Below, in pieces: positions 43,730 to 56,229 of a stretch of 64,000 nt of DNA (within the stretch, counting starts at the first letter, position 1; every line of letters begins with the position of its first letter). Both the position numbers and the translations under genes were made by a program. The notes under the pieces were generated by a model. That model saw only the letters and a program-made list of their open reading frames with translations. It was not told the DNA's origin and ran no database searches. The DNA is from Chlorocebus sabaeus (lineage: Eukaryota > Chordata > Mammalia > Primates > Cercopithecidae). The stretch spans positions 45,780,521-45,844,520 of the forward strand of contig NC_132914.1 in NCBI RefSeq assembly GCF_047675955.1. Direction: 5' to 3'.

Positions 43730-45500
43730 CCTCCCCATCCGCGACAAACTCCCAGGGACTTGGGTAGGAGCGGCAGGGTCTCGTAAAGGAGGGAGTCCCA
43801 TCCTTTCCCAGCTCTGGTGATTTCTATAGCGAGAGGGCTGATTTACTGCAGAAACCTCCGTAGTGCCCTCCTCCTCCTGCCTCTGCACCGCCAGGCCCGG
43901 TGGGGCCGGCTCCAGAGCGCCACCGTGCCCCAGCTCAACTCTGGGATGATTAGCATCAGCTTCTCTACCCTCTCCGCTTTCCTGCGCACCGCTGGAGGAC
44001 AGGGAGGCAGGACTCGACTTTAGCGCCATCCTCTGAGAAAGGAATGCGGGCTGGAAAAATCCTTCCAGGGCAGTCGCGCTGGGTCTCATACCCCGGCTAG
44101 GGGAGGGACGATCTCTCCCGGACTTGGAGGTTTATGCAGCAAACGGCTCTCTCATGCTTCCCTATTAAACATTGCAACCACACACTCTTTCCAGCCTCGG
44201 CCGAAGCCACTGCAGCGTCCCCTCTCCTCCCCCCACCTCGCTAGTCCAGACTCCACAGCCCCACTGCAGCTTCCAGCCATCCTCCCTTTTTCTTCTCCAC
44301 TTCCTGGTTACCATGGAGACACACGTCATTTACGTGCCGTGCGTCGCCTTGGAAACAGAGGAGCATCCGCGGCGCCGCCGGGAGACCCGCCCCAGCTGCT
44401 GCTGCCACACTCGCGGGCGCTGCCAGTTAATGGCCTGGGGGAGTCCCGAGTGCTACGCGCCGCTGGCCTCAGCCCGGACCCGGACCCCTCCGCGAGCGCG
44501 TCTGTGACCCACGGAACCGGCAGGCGCTCTCTACTTGTGGCGCCCAGAGGGCGGCGCTGACACGGGCGCAATCCGGAAGGTGAGGCAGGGCAGGGCACTT
44601 TCGTCCTGGGGCGAGCCCAAGAGACGCCGGCTCTGGGACCCTCTCCGGGTTCTCGTCCTGCCGCCTCTTCTCGGCCTCCCGCGACCCTGCCCGTGCCCTC
44701 TGCCCAGGACTAGTCTCTCACGTCCGCTCCCAGCCAGTCTCGGGAGCCTCTGCTTCCCTCCGCTCCTCCCCACCCCTCCCGGGACCTCTCCCCCTCCACC
44801 CCCTCCCCCACCCCGGAGGCCGGGCTGGACGCGACCCAGAGCCGCCGCCACCCGCTTCTGCCACTCAATGGAGGACGGTCTGCTGGAGATCATGACCAAG
44901 GACGGCGGCGACATGCCGGCGCCCCTGGAGGTGTCCACCGTGCCGGCCGTGGGGGACGTGATCTCCGGGGAGTACAACGGCGGCATGAAGGAACTGATGG
45001 AGCACCTGAAAGCCCAGCTGCAAGCCCTGTTTGAGGACGTGAGGGCCATGAGGGGGGCCCTGGACGAGCAGGCCTCGCACATCCAGGTGCTCTCGGACGA
45101 CGTGTGCGCTAACCAGCGAGCCATCGTCTCCATGTGCCAGATTATGACCACTGCGCCCCGCCAGGGCGGCTTGGGCGTGGTCAGCGGCAAGGGGAGCTTC
45201 CCGAGCGACCCCCAAGAGCCGGAGACTCCTTCACCTGGAATTGGGGACAGCGGCTTACTGGGTCGCGATCCCGAGGACGAGGAGGACGAGGAAGAAGAGA
45301 AGGAGATGCCCAGCCCCGCCACACCCACCAGTCACTGTGAGCGCCCCGAGAGTCCCTGTGCTGGTCTCCTTGCGGGGGACGGGCCACCTATGGAGCCCCT
45401 TGACATGCCCGACATTACCCTGCTGCAACTGGAGGGCGAGGCCTCCCTGTGAGGGGACTCCGTGGGGCACTACCTTCTCGGGCTGTCTTTGGGTTTCCGA
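43730..45500 (+). promoter_or_regulatory. CCDC184: CpG island and promoter region of CCDC184
   Basis: High GC and dense CpG from about 43.73 to 45.5 kb, covering the 5' flank and whole coding region. No TATA box obvious. Two RFX X-box-like sites, GTTACCATGGAGAC (44307-44320) and GTCGCCTTGGAAAC (44343-44356), flank a CRE-like ACGTCA (44323-44328). The start of transcription is not visible; it probably lies between 44.3 and 44.6 kb. Confidence 0.7.
44868..45452 (+). CDS. CCDC184: Coiled-coil domain-containing protein 184 (intronless)
   Basis: Single-exon gene of 194 codons, the same length as the human protein (formerly C12orf68). Molecular function is unknown. The N-terminus reads MEDGLLEIMTKDGGDMPAPL. 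About 38-95 is a predicted coiled coil with heptad spacing (MKELMEHLKAQLQALFEDV, then HIQVLSDDVCANQRAIVSMC). About 100-130 is P/G/S-rich. An acidic run DPEDEEDEEEEKE lies at 134-146. The C-terminus ends DMPDITLLQLEGEASL. No signal peptide or membrane segment. The start is the first ATG in the frame; the frame also stays open upstream to at least 44535 without an ATG, which I attribute to high GC. The -3 base is T and +4 is G, a moderate start context. The long antisense open frame (44531-45328) is a GC shadow. Confidence 0.93.
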   Translation: MEDGLLEIMTKDGGDMPAPLEVSTVPAVGDVISGEYNGGMKELMEHLKAQLQALFEDVRAMRGALDEQASHIQVLSDDVCANQRAIVSMCQIMTTAPRQGGLGVVSGKGSFPSDPQEPETPSPGIGDSGLLGRDPEDEEDEEEEKEMPSPATPTSHCERPESPCAGLLAGDGPPMEPLDMPDITLLQLEGEASL

Positions 45501-46670
45501 GTGCATGACGCGAGGGGACTGAACGGCGCGGTGCGGCATGCTTCCCTTGGACAGCTGCTCTTGTGGGTCAGGCAGAGAGAGACTCCCTCGAGGAAGGATT
45601 TGTAGGGTGAAGGACTTTGGGAGCATCAAGAATTCTTTCTGCCCAACTAAGCGAATTATAGCAAACTGCGGAAAGGTGAGGCTCCGGGAAAGGAAGCGCC
45701 CATCTCTGGACTCCCATCCATCCCTATCCTGTCCTTTCCCCCTCCCCAGACAACAGGAGAACCCCTGAAATGTGTAAATAAAATTCTGCTTTTTCTATTC
45801 TGAAAAAGGACTTATCTAGGACCATGGCAAATAATCTCTAACAATTTACCTAGAAATTAAGGAATTGGGGGTATTCTGTTCTGGCAACAGGAAATTTACC
45901 CTTCTGCTGAAATCCAAGATATTCAGTGCTCTGCAGAAGCCTCTCCCCCTCACAGATCTCTGCGGCTGCTGATTGGTAAAGGAAGCTTGAGGAGGGAACT
46001 GCAGCCCTAGGAATCTGGGTGAATGGGGTTCCAAGGGCCCCTGGGCTGGGAGGAGCTGGCTATGAATGTGCATGAAGACATACTAGCTCAACCTCTAGGA
46101 TTTTGCATGCAGAGCGGATCCTGCCTTGTCACTGACTTCATTTGGGATTGCTTTTCCACTCACTGGGGCTTACAGAACAAAGAGCCCGGTTCACAGGCAG
46201 AGACTCGGGGGTGCTCAGCAGCAGCCCAGATTTAGGGGACATTTGAGGGACTCGGGGCTGCAGCCAAAAACTGTCTCTCCTGGCTACACCTGCTTAACTT
46301 CAGTTCCTTTTTCTGTCAATATGTCCCTGCCCGCTGCCTCTCGGTGTTGCCTTCATAATGTCTTGTGTGTGTTATGTGTGTCTACTTGTGTAGTAGTGTG
46401 TGAGCCCTCAGGGGCAGGGCTTGTGGCTCTGATGTTAGGTTCAGGGGGCTTCAGACCCTTCTATGAGCTCCAAGCTATCATGGCGCTTTTCCCTCCCTCT
46501 TCTCCCAACCAGGGCATGGAGCATGTGGCTGTCCTGAGGTTCTTTTACTGATGTGCCGCCCTTCCACCTCCTCAAGTGGTGACTTTGTGTGCCCTCCCCC
46601 TCCTTTGTGTATTCCTTCTCAATACTTTCCTTGGTGTTAACCTTAATAAAAAGGCGTCATCTCCCCTCCT
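45453..46670 (+). other. CCDC184: CCDC184 3'UTR with two candidate poly(A) signals
   Basis: Repeat-free sequence after the stop. AATAAA occurs at 45777-45782 and 46645-46650. The distal one would give a 3'UTR of about 1.2 kb. Choice not decidable here. Confidence 0.55.
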
Positions 46671-47230
46671 TGCTGACTGATACTAGAGGGATATCAGGGT
46701 TGGGCTTAGTGGGAACTGCAGGGACCATACCTTCCCTCCTCTCTCCTTGCCTCCAGTTCAAGGAGTTGACTGTTCCTGTCCTGGTTGGGACAGGCATTGC
46801 CAGCTCCGCCTGCTTTCCCTTCTGTCCTGGACCTTGACCTCAAGCTGCCCTGGGGAAGGAGGTGGTAAGTGTTGAGACTCCCATGCTAACATGAGTTTTT
46901 AGTAGCCAGAACTCCAAATGTGCAGGAGACTTCTTTTTCAGTGAAGCATCTGGCCCCCGGGGAGATGATTTCCAAATCTGCGTCCTGGAATGGCAGGTAC
47001 TGCACCTGTTCCGTGGAGGGAGTGGGGTGGGGGTATTGTTCTGGAGGGATTACCTGGGATCTCTGGAAATAGAGTGACACATCACAAAGGGAAACCACAA
47101 TAACTGCCTCAGGCCTCTAGTGGAGAACCCGGGGAAGGTGTTCCCCAGAGGGCTTGACTGACAGCTCTAGTCTACTCCCTTGGGCAATGGAGACCCTGAA
47201 CAAAATCTGAGAGCAGAATGAGCTAGGGTG

Positions 47231-47232
<2 letters not shown>
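46671..47232. other. Intergenic DNA
   Basis: No gene or clear repeat. Confidence 0.4.

Positions 47233-47276
<44 letters not shown>
47233..47276. repeat. (GT)22 microsatellite
   Basis: Uninterrupted GT dinucleotides, about 22 units; likely polymorphic in length. Confidence 0.97.
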
Positions 47277-47281
<5 letters not shown>

Positions 47282-47591
47282 TGCTGCTGGTAGCTGCGGA
47301 GTGGTGGAAAGAGAGAGCACTAAGACACAGATCTGGACTTAAATCTCAGTTCCAACACTGAATTGAGTGCTCAAGGCTTAGTTTCTGGATATGTAAAATG
47401 GGAACAAAAAGTTGTTGGGGAGAAAAATATATAGGACTCCTAAGAAGTCTTGTGCAAATGTTAGTTTCCTTATAGTTTTATTGGAGTGGGGGTGGTGGTG
47501 GTGACTGGCTCCTCTGGGAAAACAAAGCTACCCAAGGAAGGCTCTAGAAACTTTCTTTTTATATAATCTTTTCCTATCCAAAGAATCCTTG

Positions 47592-47900
47592 AGGCTGGGC
47601 GCAGTAGCTCACAACCGTAATCCCAGCGCTTTGGGAGGCCAAGGCGGGTGGATCACCTGTGGTCAGGAGTTCGAGACCAGCCTGACCAACATGGAGAAGC
47701 TGCGTCTCTACTAAAAATACAAAATTAGTCAGGCGTGGTGGCACATGCCTGTAATCCCAGCTACTCGGGAGGCTGAGGCAGGAGAATCACTTGAACCTGG
47801 GAGGCGGAGGCTGTGGTGAGCCAAGATTGTGCCATTGCACTCCAGCCTGGGCATCAAGAGTGAAACTTTGTCTCAAAAAAGACAAAAAAACAAAAAAACC
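47592..47900 (+). mobile_element. Alu
   Basis: Full-length Alu from gaggctgggcgcagtagctc to an A-rich tail with C interruptions. Confidence 0.93.
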
Positions 47901-48284
47901 CTTATCCTTCTTTAGAATTAGATATTAGGTATTCTATCTAATTCTACTTATCTGATTCTATCTACAGAATTCTAGTTATTTAGAATTAGATGGAGCTAAG
48001 GAAAGGGGAATGGTGAGATTCCTAAGCTAGCATGGACCTTTTCATCATAAATGAAAGGGTCATCATGAATGTCGTGTAACTATGGGCCAAAAACGTCTTG
48101 GGGGCAGCCAGCCCTGAACACATAGGCTGGCCAGAGGAATCTTGAATTATGCAGTGACCGGAGAATGTGTACTGGGGGCCCTAGAGAGAGCTGCTAAAGT
48201 ATATAAGTGGGAAAGTGTCCCTGAGGACTGGGAGATAGGTTCCTATTATAGTTTTAGCAGTAGGCACTAAGAAAAACAATAATA
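47901..48284. other. Intergenic DNA
   Basis: Imperfect tandem of a (agaattagat / tctatctaattctac) unit near 47915-47990. Otherwise featureless. Confidence 0.4.
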
Positions 48285-48478
48285 ACTGTCATTTATTGAG
48301 CATCTACTATGTGCCAGACACTGTACCCAATTTTATCTCCCAACAGCCCTATGAAATAGGTACTATTATTATTTTCATATAACAGTTCAGAAACAGAGTC
48401 TAAGACACTCAGGGTCACAGGCTAGTACTCGGCAAAGCCAGGACTTAAACCCAGGTCTGTCTGACTTAAAAAGCCCTA
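48285..48478 (-). repeat. MIR-like SINE remnant
   Basis: Words tttattgagcatctactatg, tgccagacactgtacccaat, ctatgaaataggtactatta, tcacaggctagtactcggca and cttaaacccaggtctgtctg form a near-complete reversed MIR-family sequence. Confidence 0.7.
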
Positions 48479-48850
48479 GATGGAACCACTTTGCTAATTG
48501 CTCTTTTATTTGGATCTTCAGAGAGGAATCTTCATATTGGAGAAATAAAGGTATTTCTCCAATCAAGAGCCTGAACGAATCCTGAAAAGGAAATAACCTT
48601 AGTTTTGGTTACTTTTCATCTTCTTTGTTGGAAAAAGAAATTGCAGTTCAGATTTTGGTTAGCGACCCTTCCCAGAGTCCAGTGGGTGGTAATATAATAA
48701 TAGCACCAAGAAGACAGCCTCCTGGACCTGTTCCAGGAGGAAGAAGCCGATGCTCCCAAGTGTTCTCTCACACAGCTCCATTCTTGTGCCTCTTTCCCGC
48801 TCTCTATATCTCAGATTCTCCAGAGTCTGACATGAATCCCAAGGGCAACT

Positions 48851-49008
48851 TAGGGTGGGCATGGTGGCTCACACCTGTCATCCCAGCTACTTGGGAGACT
48901 GACATAGGAGGATCACTTGAGCCTAGGAGATTGAGGTTGCAGTGAGCCATGATTGTGTCACTGCACTCCAGCCTGGGCAACAGAGTGAGACCATGTCTCA
49001 AAAAAAAG
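48851..49008 (+). mobile_element. Short Alu (internally deleted) with target-site duplication
   Basis: The Alu head joins directly to a right-arm-like segment (tcatcccagctacttgggag), for a total of about 155 bases. Near-identical flanks ccaagggcaacttag and ccaagggcagtttag mark the insertion. Confidence 0.85.
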
Positions 49009-50620
49009 CCAAGGGCAGTTTAGCTCTTTAGCTTCTGTAGAACATTCTGGCAGAGTCTTTTAGCCTTTGACTCCAGTTCCCCTTCTTATGCCCACTGTCC
49101 TCAGTCCCTTAAGGCCTCTTTGAAGTTCTTTAACCATTGCCCCTCAAGTCCCAGATAGACGAAAATCTCTCCAGAAAAAGCAATCCTTCAACCTTATTCA
49201 GTCACCTGCACCCAGCATCTCACAAGGATCCAGCACAGGTAGAAGGTCCTTGTTTCTTCCTATTCCCCACTCTTCTCTTGCATTTCTCCTTTGTAATGCC
49301 TCCCGGCCTCTTCTTTTCTCTGATGAGTGAGTGTCAGCTGGGATTCCTAAGTGCAGACTCATGGGCAAGGGTCACAGTTGAACTCCAGAGGGCCACAACC
49401 CCTTGAAATTGAATGCAAAGTCATTTAAGTAAATACATTCTCTAGAGAAAGGTACATTGTTTCAACTTTATTCTTAAAAAATAAGAATTAAGTTAAAAAA
49501 AGTAAGAATCACTGAGATAAAGGGTAATGAGACTTTTTAACTTGAGAAATACCCTAGGGGAAATGACTTTTCCTGAACCTGGTACTCTTGGCACCTTTTC
49601 CTCCAGAGATTTCCACACTGAATTGAAATTTTTACAGAAATCTGATTACTCACCATCTAATCAACACATTCAAATTTTGTTGACACCCATGATGTGCTAA
49701 AAATCCCGTCTCCCAATACTTCCAAGTCTGCTAGTACTTGGAGTTTGCTGGAGCACTGCTGATGTGGAGGTGAGGAAATGGACCCCCTCCATGGCTTCAT
49801 ACCATTTTATGTCTGGGGCCAGCACATGCTGTGCTGCATGTAACTCATCACAACTCTTTCAGTTTCTGGCACTCCCGTCTCACACTGGTTTAAGGCGCCT
49901 CCCTCAGGGTTTAGCTCCTATTCTCAAGATGAAAACATGTATAGCTTCATAGAAGTAAGCTACAATTTTATCCTGGTACGGCTAAAATCTGCTCTTAGAG
50001 AAACTGTTACTTCCCTAAGAGATGTAAGCTGGCCTCCAACATGAACACTTAGTTTTACATGATCTCAGGATCACCATAAATGATAGTCTCTGTTTGATAT
50101 GTATGATGAAATGGCTCACCTAGTAGTTTTCCCTGAACTAAGGAATAGTCCTTACCCAAATATATTTAGATGTATACTTCTTGCAAGACATAAAATTGCT
50201 TGCATCTTTGAAAAGGCAGGTTTTCAAAAGCATCTTCCTCATTTATATGCCTTGAAGAATAAATTCAGCCAGGATACTTTGCTATGGTAAGAAATGTTTT
50301 TGAACAAAAGACATGTTTTTGAATCCTTTATTCCAGCTACCATTTCCCCCTCACATTTAGACTGTCCCCAGAAAGTGAATTCTCTTTCTGCTTGGAAGCA
50401 CTGTGCTTGTAGAAGGAATCCTGCTCTGTAAATAATGCTGTAATGGTGCCACCTGTCGGGGAACAGGGACATTACAAGGGGAGCCTCTAAGGGAATTTAT
50501 GGCTTTCACTTCAGCAAGCACTATCAGATACCTGCTAAAGGCCTGGTTCTCTGCCAAATGGTGGGTGGCGAGGACAGAAGGGAAAGTAAATAAATAGAAT
50601 GTATTTGAAGAATGTAAAAG
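49009..50620. other. Intergenic DNA
   Basis: No gene or clear repeat. AT-rich after 49430. Confidence 0.35.
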
Positions 50621-51615
50621 AGCAACTGCAATAAACTCTTGACTGGTCTCCCCTGGCCTTGCTCACATACCATTCATCCGAAGGTTAATCTTCCTAAACC
50701 AGAGCTTTGAACATTCATTCTTCTCAGAAATCTGTGTGTCCCTAGTGCTTCCTAAGCTAAGTTTAAAATCCAGTGGGCGTGGAGAGTCAAGGTCCTCCCT
50801 AATTAGGCCTGGAATATTTTTCAACCTGTATATTTCATTTCCCAACTACATCTTCTAGACACCATCCCACCAGGTGAGAAGCCCATATTATCCAAGTCAA
50901 AGCTGGAAATGATTCCCAAGGGTATCCCAGTTTCTTTAATCCCTGAGTGAGCTGTCTAAATGAGCACCCTCTGGCCTCAATTCCGTATCTCTCAGTCATT
51001 CTTTCGAAGTGCAGTCGGATGCACATCTCCTCCAGAAAAAGGACTTCTGCGGCCTGGGCCACCTGCACCAGCCTCTCAGAGGTGTTCCCCACCTCCCCTT
51101 GCCCCTTTTCCCTCTCTCACACTATCTGTGAATGGGAAATCCACAGAAATAGCATGCAAAACTTTGACTATGAATTTGTGCATTTATTTCAAGGAGTAGG
51201 GTTCATAATTTTCATCAAATTATTAAAGAAGCCTGTAAAGTCAGAAAGGGTAACTAACTCTAGTCAAAATGTGCTACTCACCATTTCCCAGAAATGCCCC
51301 TTATTTTCCTGCATCTGGTTCTCTGGTCATTCTCTTTACTTTCCTGCTCCATCATGTCTGTTAGTTAGAATTCTATCGGTTCTCTAAAGACCTTCTCTAA
51401 TGCTACTTTCCTCGTGGAGCCTTTCCTGATGTGCTCTCTTCCTCCTTAAAATGTCCAAATCTTTTTCTTTGTACCTATTTGGGGGATGGTAACTGCATTT
51501 TGCCTTACTTCTATTATTCCTTATGTGCTTTTACGTTCTCCCTTCTGGATTATCAGTTATCTTGAGAGCTGGAACTGCTTTCTCATTTTTATAGTCTCTG
51601 AAGTATCTATTTTAT
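50621..51615 (+). repeat. L2-age LINE remnants
   Basis: 51385-51610 follows the L2 3' region (tgctactttcctcgtggagc, tttcctgatgtgctctcttc, then cttgagagctggaactgctt). 50625-50860 has related ancient-repeat words (gactggtctcccctggcctt). The 85-codon minus frame at 50835-51092 within it has no recognised homology. Confidence 0.45.
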
Positions 51616-52484
51616 TGACTTTAAGGCACCATTGACTGTATGGCATCCTATTTTAGATACCATTAAGAAAGGAAAAAATACTGTCAAACTATCACTATGA
51701 TTTCTTATCATTTATATTTTAAAGTTTCATTCTTATTTAAATAACTCTATTAGAGTTGTTTAGGAATAGAACTTAAAAAAAATCACTACTATGCACTGAA
51801 ATAACTAAGTCATTATGGTATTATTTAATTTTTTTCACATTGAGTCTGACACTTGAATTACTTTTTGACTCAGAATTGTTGATGCATTTTCCCACGCATT
51901 TCTATTCGCTGGGCCATTTTGAATATTCATGAAGTGGCATTTCTTAAAGAAAAAAAAAGTCCTCTACTACTGGCTATGGGAATTTCTTCCAGGCTACAAT
52001 ACCTAGTGTGCAAGTTTTAATGCTGGCACATTTTTTGATCTTGCTAGAACATGTTCAGGGAAGGTGTTCAGACAACAACTAGGACTAGTATTCCTTCAAA
52101 TGGTCATTAAATGGTTGATTAACCGAAACATCAAGGGATTATAGATTTGCAGTCATGCCACTTAGGTTAACAACTAGGATCAGGCATGTATATGCAATGA
52201 CAACTGTGTCATGACTGCTGCGTGGCCAACAGTAACTGAAGGCTGCCATCAATTGTAAGACACATTCCATTTCAGAGATGTTACAACGTGGGGTCCGGGG
52301 AAGTCTGTCTGGAATTAGTAGTAAGGGACCTTTCTTATAATAGGGAGAAAATGTGTATAATTGAAACAAGTATATAACATCTAAAGAATTACAAGATTTT
52401 AGAGCTGGGAATAAAAAAACACACGTTACCATCCCTTAGAATGTTATTGGTGAAATAAACTTTAGTGATGATCATACAACCATT
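51616..52484. other. AT-rich intergenic DNA
   Basis: No gene or repeat I can name. Confidence 0.35.
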
Positions 52485-52795
52485 TTATTTATTTATTTAT
52501 TTATTTATTTATTTTGGATACAGTCTTACTCTATCGCCCAGGATGGAGTATAGTGGCACAATCTCAGTTCACTGCACCTCTGCCTCCTAGGTTCAAGTAA
52601 TTCTCCTGCCTCAGCCTCCCGAGTAGCTGAGATTACAGGCATGTGTCACCACACCCGGCTAATTTTTGTATTTTTAGTAGAGATAGGGTTTCACCATGTT
52701 GCACAGGCTGGTTTCAAACTCCTGACCTCAAGCTATCTGCCCACCTTGGCCTCCCAAAGTGCTGGGATTATAAGCGTGAGCCACGGCGCCAGGCC
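52485..52795 (-). mobile_element. Alu with (TTTA)n tail and target-site duplication
   Basis: Reversed Alu whose tail is eight TTTA units (52485-52514). Flanks catacaaccatttt and catacagccatttt are a slightly decayed duplication. Confidence 0.93.
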
Positions 52796-54205
52796 TCATA
52801 CAGCCATTTTGTATGTAACTCAGACGTCTGAAGGGAGTACCCATGTCTGTTAAGAATCTGATTAAATTTGACCCGAATTTCAGTTCCAAACCTGGGAAGT
52901 CCAAAGCATTCCATACAATTTCTGCAGTGTCTCATAGTTTATTTTCCTCTTGATTCTCCACATGTCTCAGGCCTTACCTAACTGTAAAGCTAGGCAAGTT
53001 GTACAGTAAGAGTCATAGTGACATTTTATGAAGGATTTAGGAGGTCTAACAACCTTTGAATTGTACAACTTTTCTTGCATAAATTCCCTTTCAGAAGTCC
53101 TTTCATGACTCACACAGATCACCTACCACATGCTTGGACTATCTTACTTGCCCTAAGCATCCCTCTTTTTAAACAACCAGTCATTTTGCTTTAGGATAAT
53201 AATTTACCATACAAGATCATTTCTTATATAAAATCTCTTTTCTTTATAACCTTCTTTGCATAGCTAGGGGGCATGGCTAATTCCACATGTCCCCAGGCTT
53301 TATCTAGAATTTAATTGCTTCAAGGTAGGTACATTGAACAATTTCCAAAAGTCAAAGAAGCAGTTTATGACCTTAAAACATTTAGAAAACCTAATATCTG
53401 ACCTAATTTAGACCAAATATCTAAATTTTGAAGACATTTTTATTTTACCAATAGTCTTTAAAACTGTCTTTATTTTTGAAAGTTTACCATAGTCACATGA
53501 ACTAAAAAGCATTAGTTTTAATTTTTCTGAGAAAATATTTAAGTGCTTTTCTTTAAGCCAATTAATAGAACTCTTTTATATAAACGTTACACACACAATA
53601 CATATAGACAGAAGATCCTGTAGTTGTAAGGTTTCTCATTTGCCAATTTTTAAGTTTCTCTTTAAATCATGCAGTTTTTAATGCCTTAATAAGCAGACAG
53701 AGATGGAAGGAAAAACAGATTTCCAGAAATTAAGGGCCTCATTTTTATACCAGATCCTGGATTCCAAAAAGAGAGAATCAGCCCATCCCCAATCCCTCGC
53801 ATCCACACCCCTGAGTCCATGCAGGCTGCCTCAGTTTCATTCCTTATCAACTGTAGGACTCATAAAAACCCTTTCATTGGTTTCAAGAAGAACTATTACA
53901 TAATCCTGCTAGGCATTTAAAATATTTTACAGTAGATTGAATAGGAAAATGGAGGTGGGTGGGGTAGGGATCCTGGGGAAAGTCCCATGAAGAAGTTTAT
54001 GCCTTTAACAGGCTCCTCCACCCCATCCTTCCTTCCTTTCTTTCTGCTCCTGCCTGCTTGCTCAGCATTACCAGCGCATTCTCATATTTTGAGAAAAATA
54101 ATTTCTTTCACACGTAGCCCCCCGGGTAGGGGAAATTTATCTTATTTTTACCCCAAGTACTTCATTAAAAAGTACAGCCTCCTTCTAAGAGAATTGCCGG
54201 TGAGC
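52796..54205. other. AT-rich intergenic DNA
   Basis: No gene or clear repeat seen. Confidence 0.35.
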
Positions 54206-54625
54206 AAATATTAATTATGTCGTTGTACATAACTAAGGAAATGGGTGATATGCCCAAGGTTACACAGTTAATGACAGTGTTAGGAACAGAAGCCTGTTCA
54301 CCTGAACTATAGAAGAATTTTTTTTTTTCCATTAAATGGTACTACACTTTAATCTGCTATAAATGGTTACAATACGCTAAGGAAAGCTTATTGTGATTTG
54401 AATCCAGCTTTGAGAATAAAGAATCAAAAATTTTTTTACAGTGGGTGAATAATTCTTATCAGCATGATGGAAAAATACATCCAAAAAGAGAACCATGACT
54501 GAGTGAATTTGTCAGCAAGTGTTTACCAACTGCCTGCTATGTGTCATTGAAGGCCGCGGGCACTGCAGCAGACTCCAGGAAGTCATGGTCCCTGCCTTTA
54601 AGAAGCTCACAGTCTAATTATAAGA
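54206..54625. repeat. MIR/L2-age remnants
   Basis: 54225-54300 is reversed MIR-like (ggaaatgggtgatatgccca, aggttacacagttaatgaca). 54505-54620 carries tgtttaccaactgcctgcta and tccctgcctttaagaagctc of the recurrent ancient repeat. Confidence 0.5.
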
Positions 54626-55599
54626 GAATAATTGAATCGGGACAGAGTGTTCTTGAATCAGGACAGGGTGCTTCTCGGAAGATCAAAGGGAAAATCTGTT
54701 TTCTATGAGTATTGCCCACTAAATTGAAAGCACTTAAGTTTTAAAATGGGAATGGTGTGTGTGTGGGAGGCGCAGGTATGTATGCAGGTGAGACAAAGTA
54801 AAATGTAGAAGAAATTTTAAAAAATGTGTGATGTTAGCTGTGGGCTTGTAAAAATAATTTTTTTTTTTTTAAAAAAAAGGAAGTTAAAAAATGCTCAGAA
54901 AAGCCACAGCATTTTATGCTACAGAGGACATCAAGTATGACACTGGAGGAAGAGCCATGGCAGAGGCAGCATCCTAGTAATTTTCTGGAAAAAGTAAGTA
55001 CAATGGAGTTGGCAAAACAAAACAAAAAACCTATGTATGGTGTCCACACCAATGCACAAAATACAGGTAATAAAACAATAGAATTTTAGATTTTATATGA
55101 TGAGGAAAATAAAATCTCATACAGAAACATGGTAGGATGGGATTCACACCTGGAACTTGGCAGGGAAAAAGGTACAGTATGTTGCTCCATAGAAACAGAA
55201 CTAAGTTCTGATGCGCAGCTAAAAAAGGGTTGCAGGTTATGGGACACACACCATGTGTTTGTGGGAAACCTGCTTCTGGGTAAGAAGCAGCTGCTTTGCT
55301 GTGATCTGCAGAAAATTAGCCCTTGCCCCGGCATTTGTAAAATTCAGGAAGGAAAGAGGGAAAAAAAGGGCAAGTAAGGGATGAAGGAAGGAAAGAAAGA
55401 GATAAAAGAAAATAAGTGCAAGGAATGAAATAAAAACAAAAGAAAATGATAGAAGGAAAGTCAGAGTAGCCCTTTACATCACCAAGGTAGAGTCTTGTAT
55501 GGGCTTTTTATATTCTTGAGCATGGAAGCAAGAAAGGAATCGTTTAGGTAAATATAAAGGAGAGGAAATAAGTCACGTTGTTTTTAAAATGTGCCAAGG
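54626..55599. other. Intergenic DNA, purine-rich part
   Basis: No gene. A-run at 54856-54880 and a GA-rich stretch at 55345-55470. Confidence 0.35.
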
Positions 55600-56000
55600 C
55601 TAACAAAACAGATATATAAACTGGATTACAGATCCCAGAAGCAAATAATGAAACCAGCACAAAACCAAGTTCCAGAATCGGAGGATATGTTATTTGACGT
55701 AAATGTCATTCCTCAGAAGGAAGAGGTGACATAGTACAGATTGCTATTCTGGATCTAATTCTGACCAACAAAGATGGAACTGATTAGTGAAATGGAAGTG
55801 AAGAAAACTCTTTGAGAGAAAGTAACCATGTCACTGAGTTTCTGGTAGCCAAGGAAATAAGGTGAAATATGTGTCCAAGGTGATGAAAAACTTGACTTCA
55901 AATAGTTAAAGGCTATGATTTTCATAGCTTGAGACTGTATGAGGGAAAAGGTTCAAAGAGGGTTAAATTCAGTCAGAACAGTGACTTTGGAGTTCAGTGA
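55600..56000 (+). repeat. Possible L3/CR1-type LINE remnant
   Basis: Contains a relic of the CR1/L3 reverse-transcriptase C-terminal phrase (ggatctaattctgaccaaca, in frame DLILTNKDG), followed by broken frames. Low certainty. Confidence 0.4.
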
Positions 56001-56229
56001 CGAGGAATGAATGGAATGCCTAGAGAGACCTCACCAGTGAATTCAGATTGAGAGATATCTGACAAAGAATAAGCACAACTAAGAAAGTGGTACCCATATT
56101 TCAACATTTTAAAAGTGCAAGTCATAAAGCAAAAGCTGGGGAGTTTCATTATTAAAAAATCAAGGATTTCTGTTCCACAAAGAGCATTATTAACCAAGTT
56201 AACAGGCAGATGGCAGGATGGAGAATACA

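Noticed and set aside
44531..45328. 265-codon open frame antisense to CCDC184
   Set aside because: GC-rich shadow of the sense frame; serine-run and arginine-rich output, no family resemblance, no splice or promoter context.
50835..51092. 85-codon minus frame with protein-like look
   Set aside because: Overlaps ancient L2-type words on the opposite strand; no flanking splice sites or promoter seen, and no family recognised.
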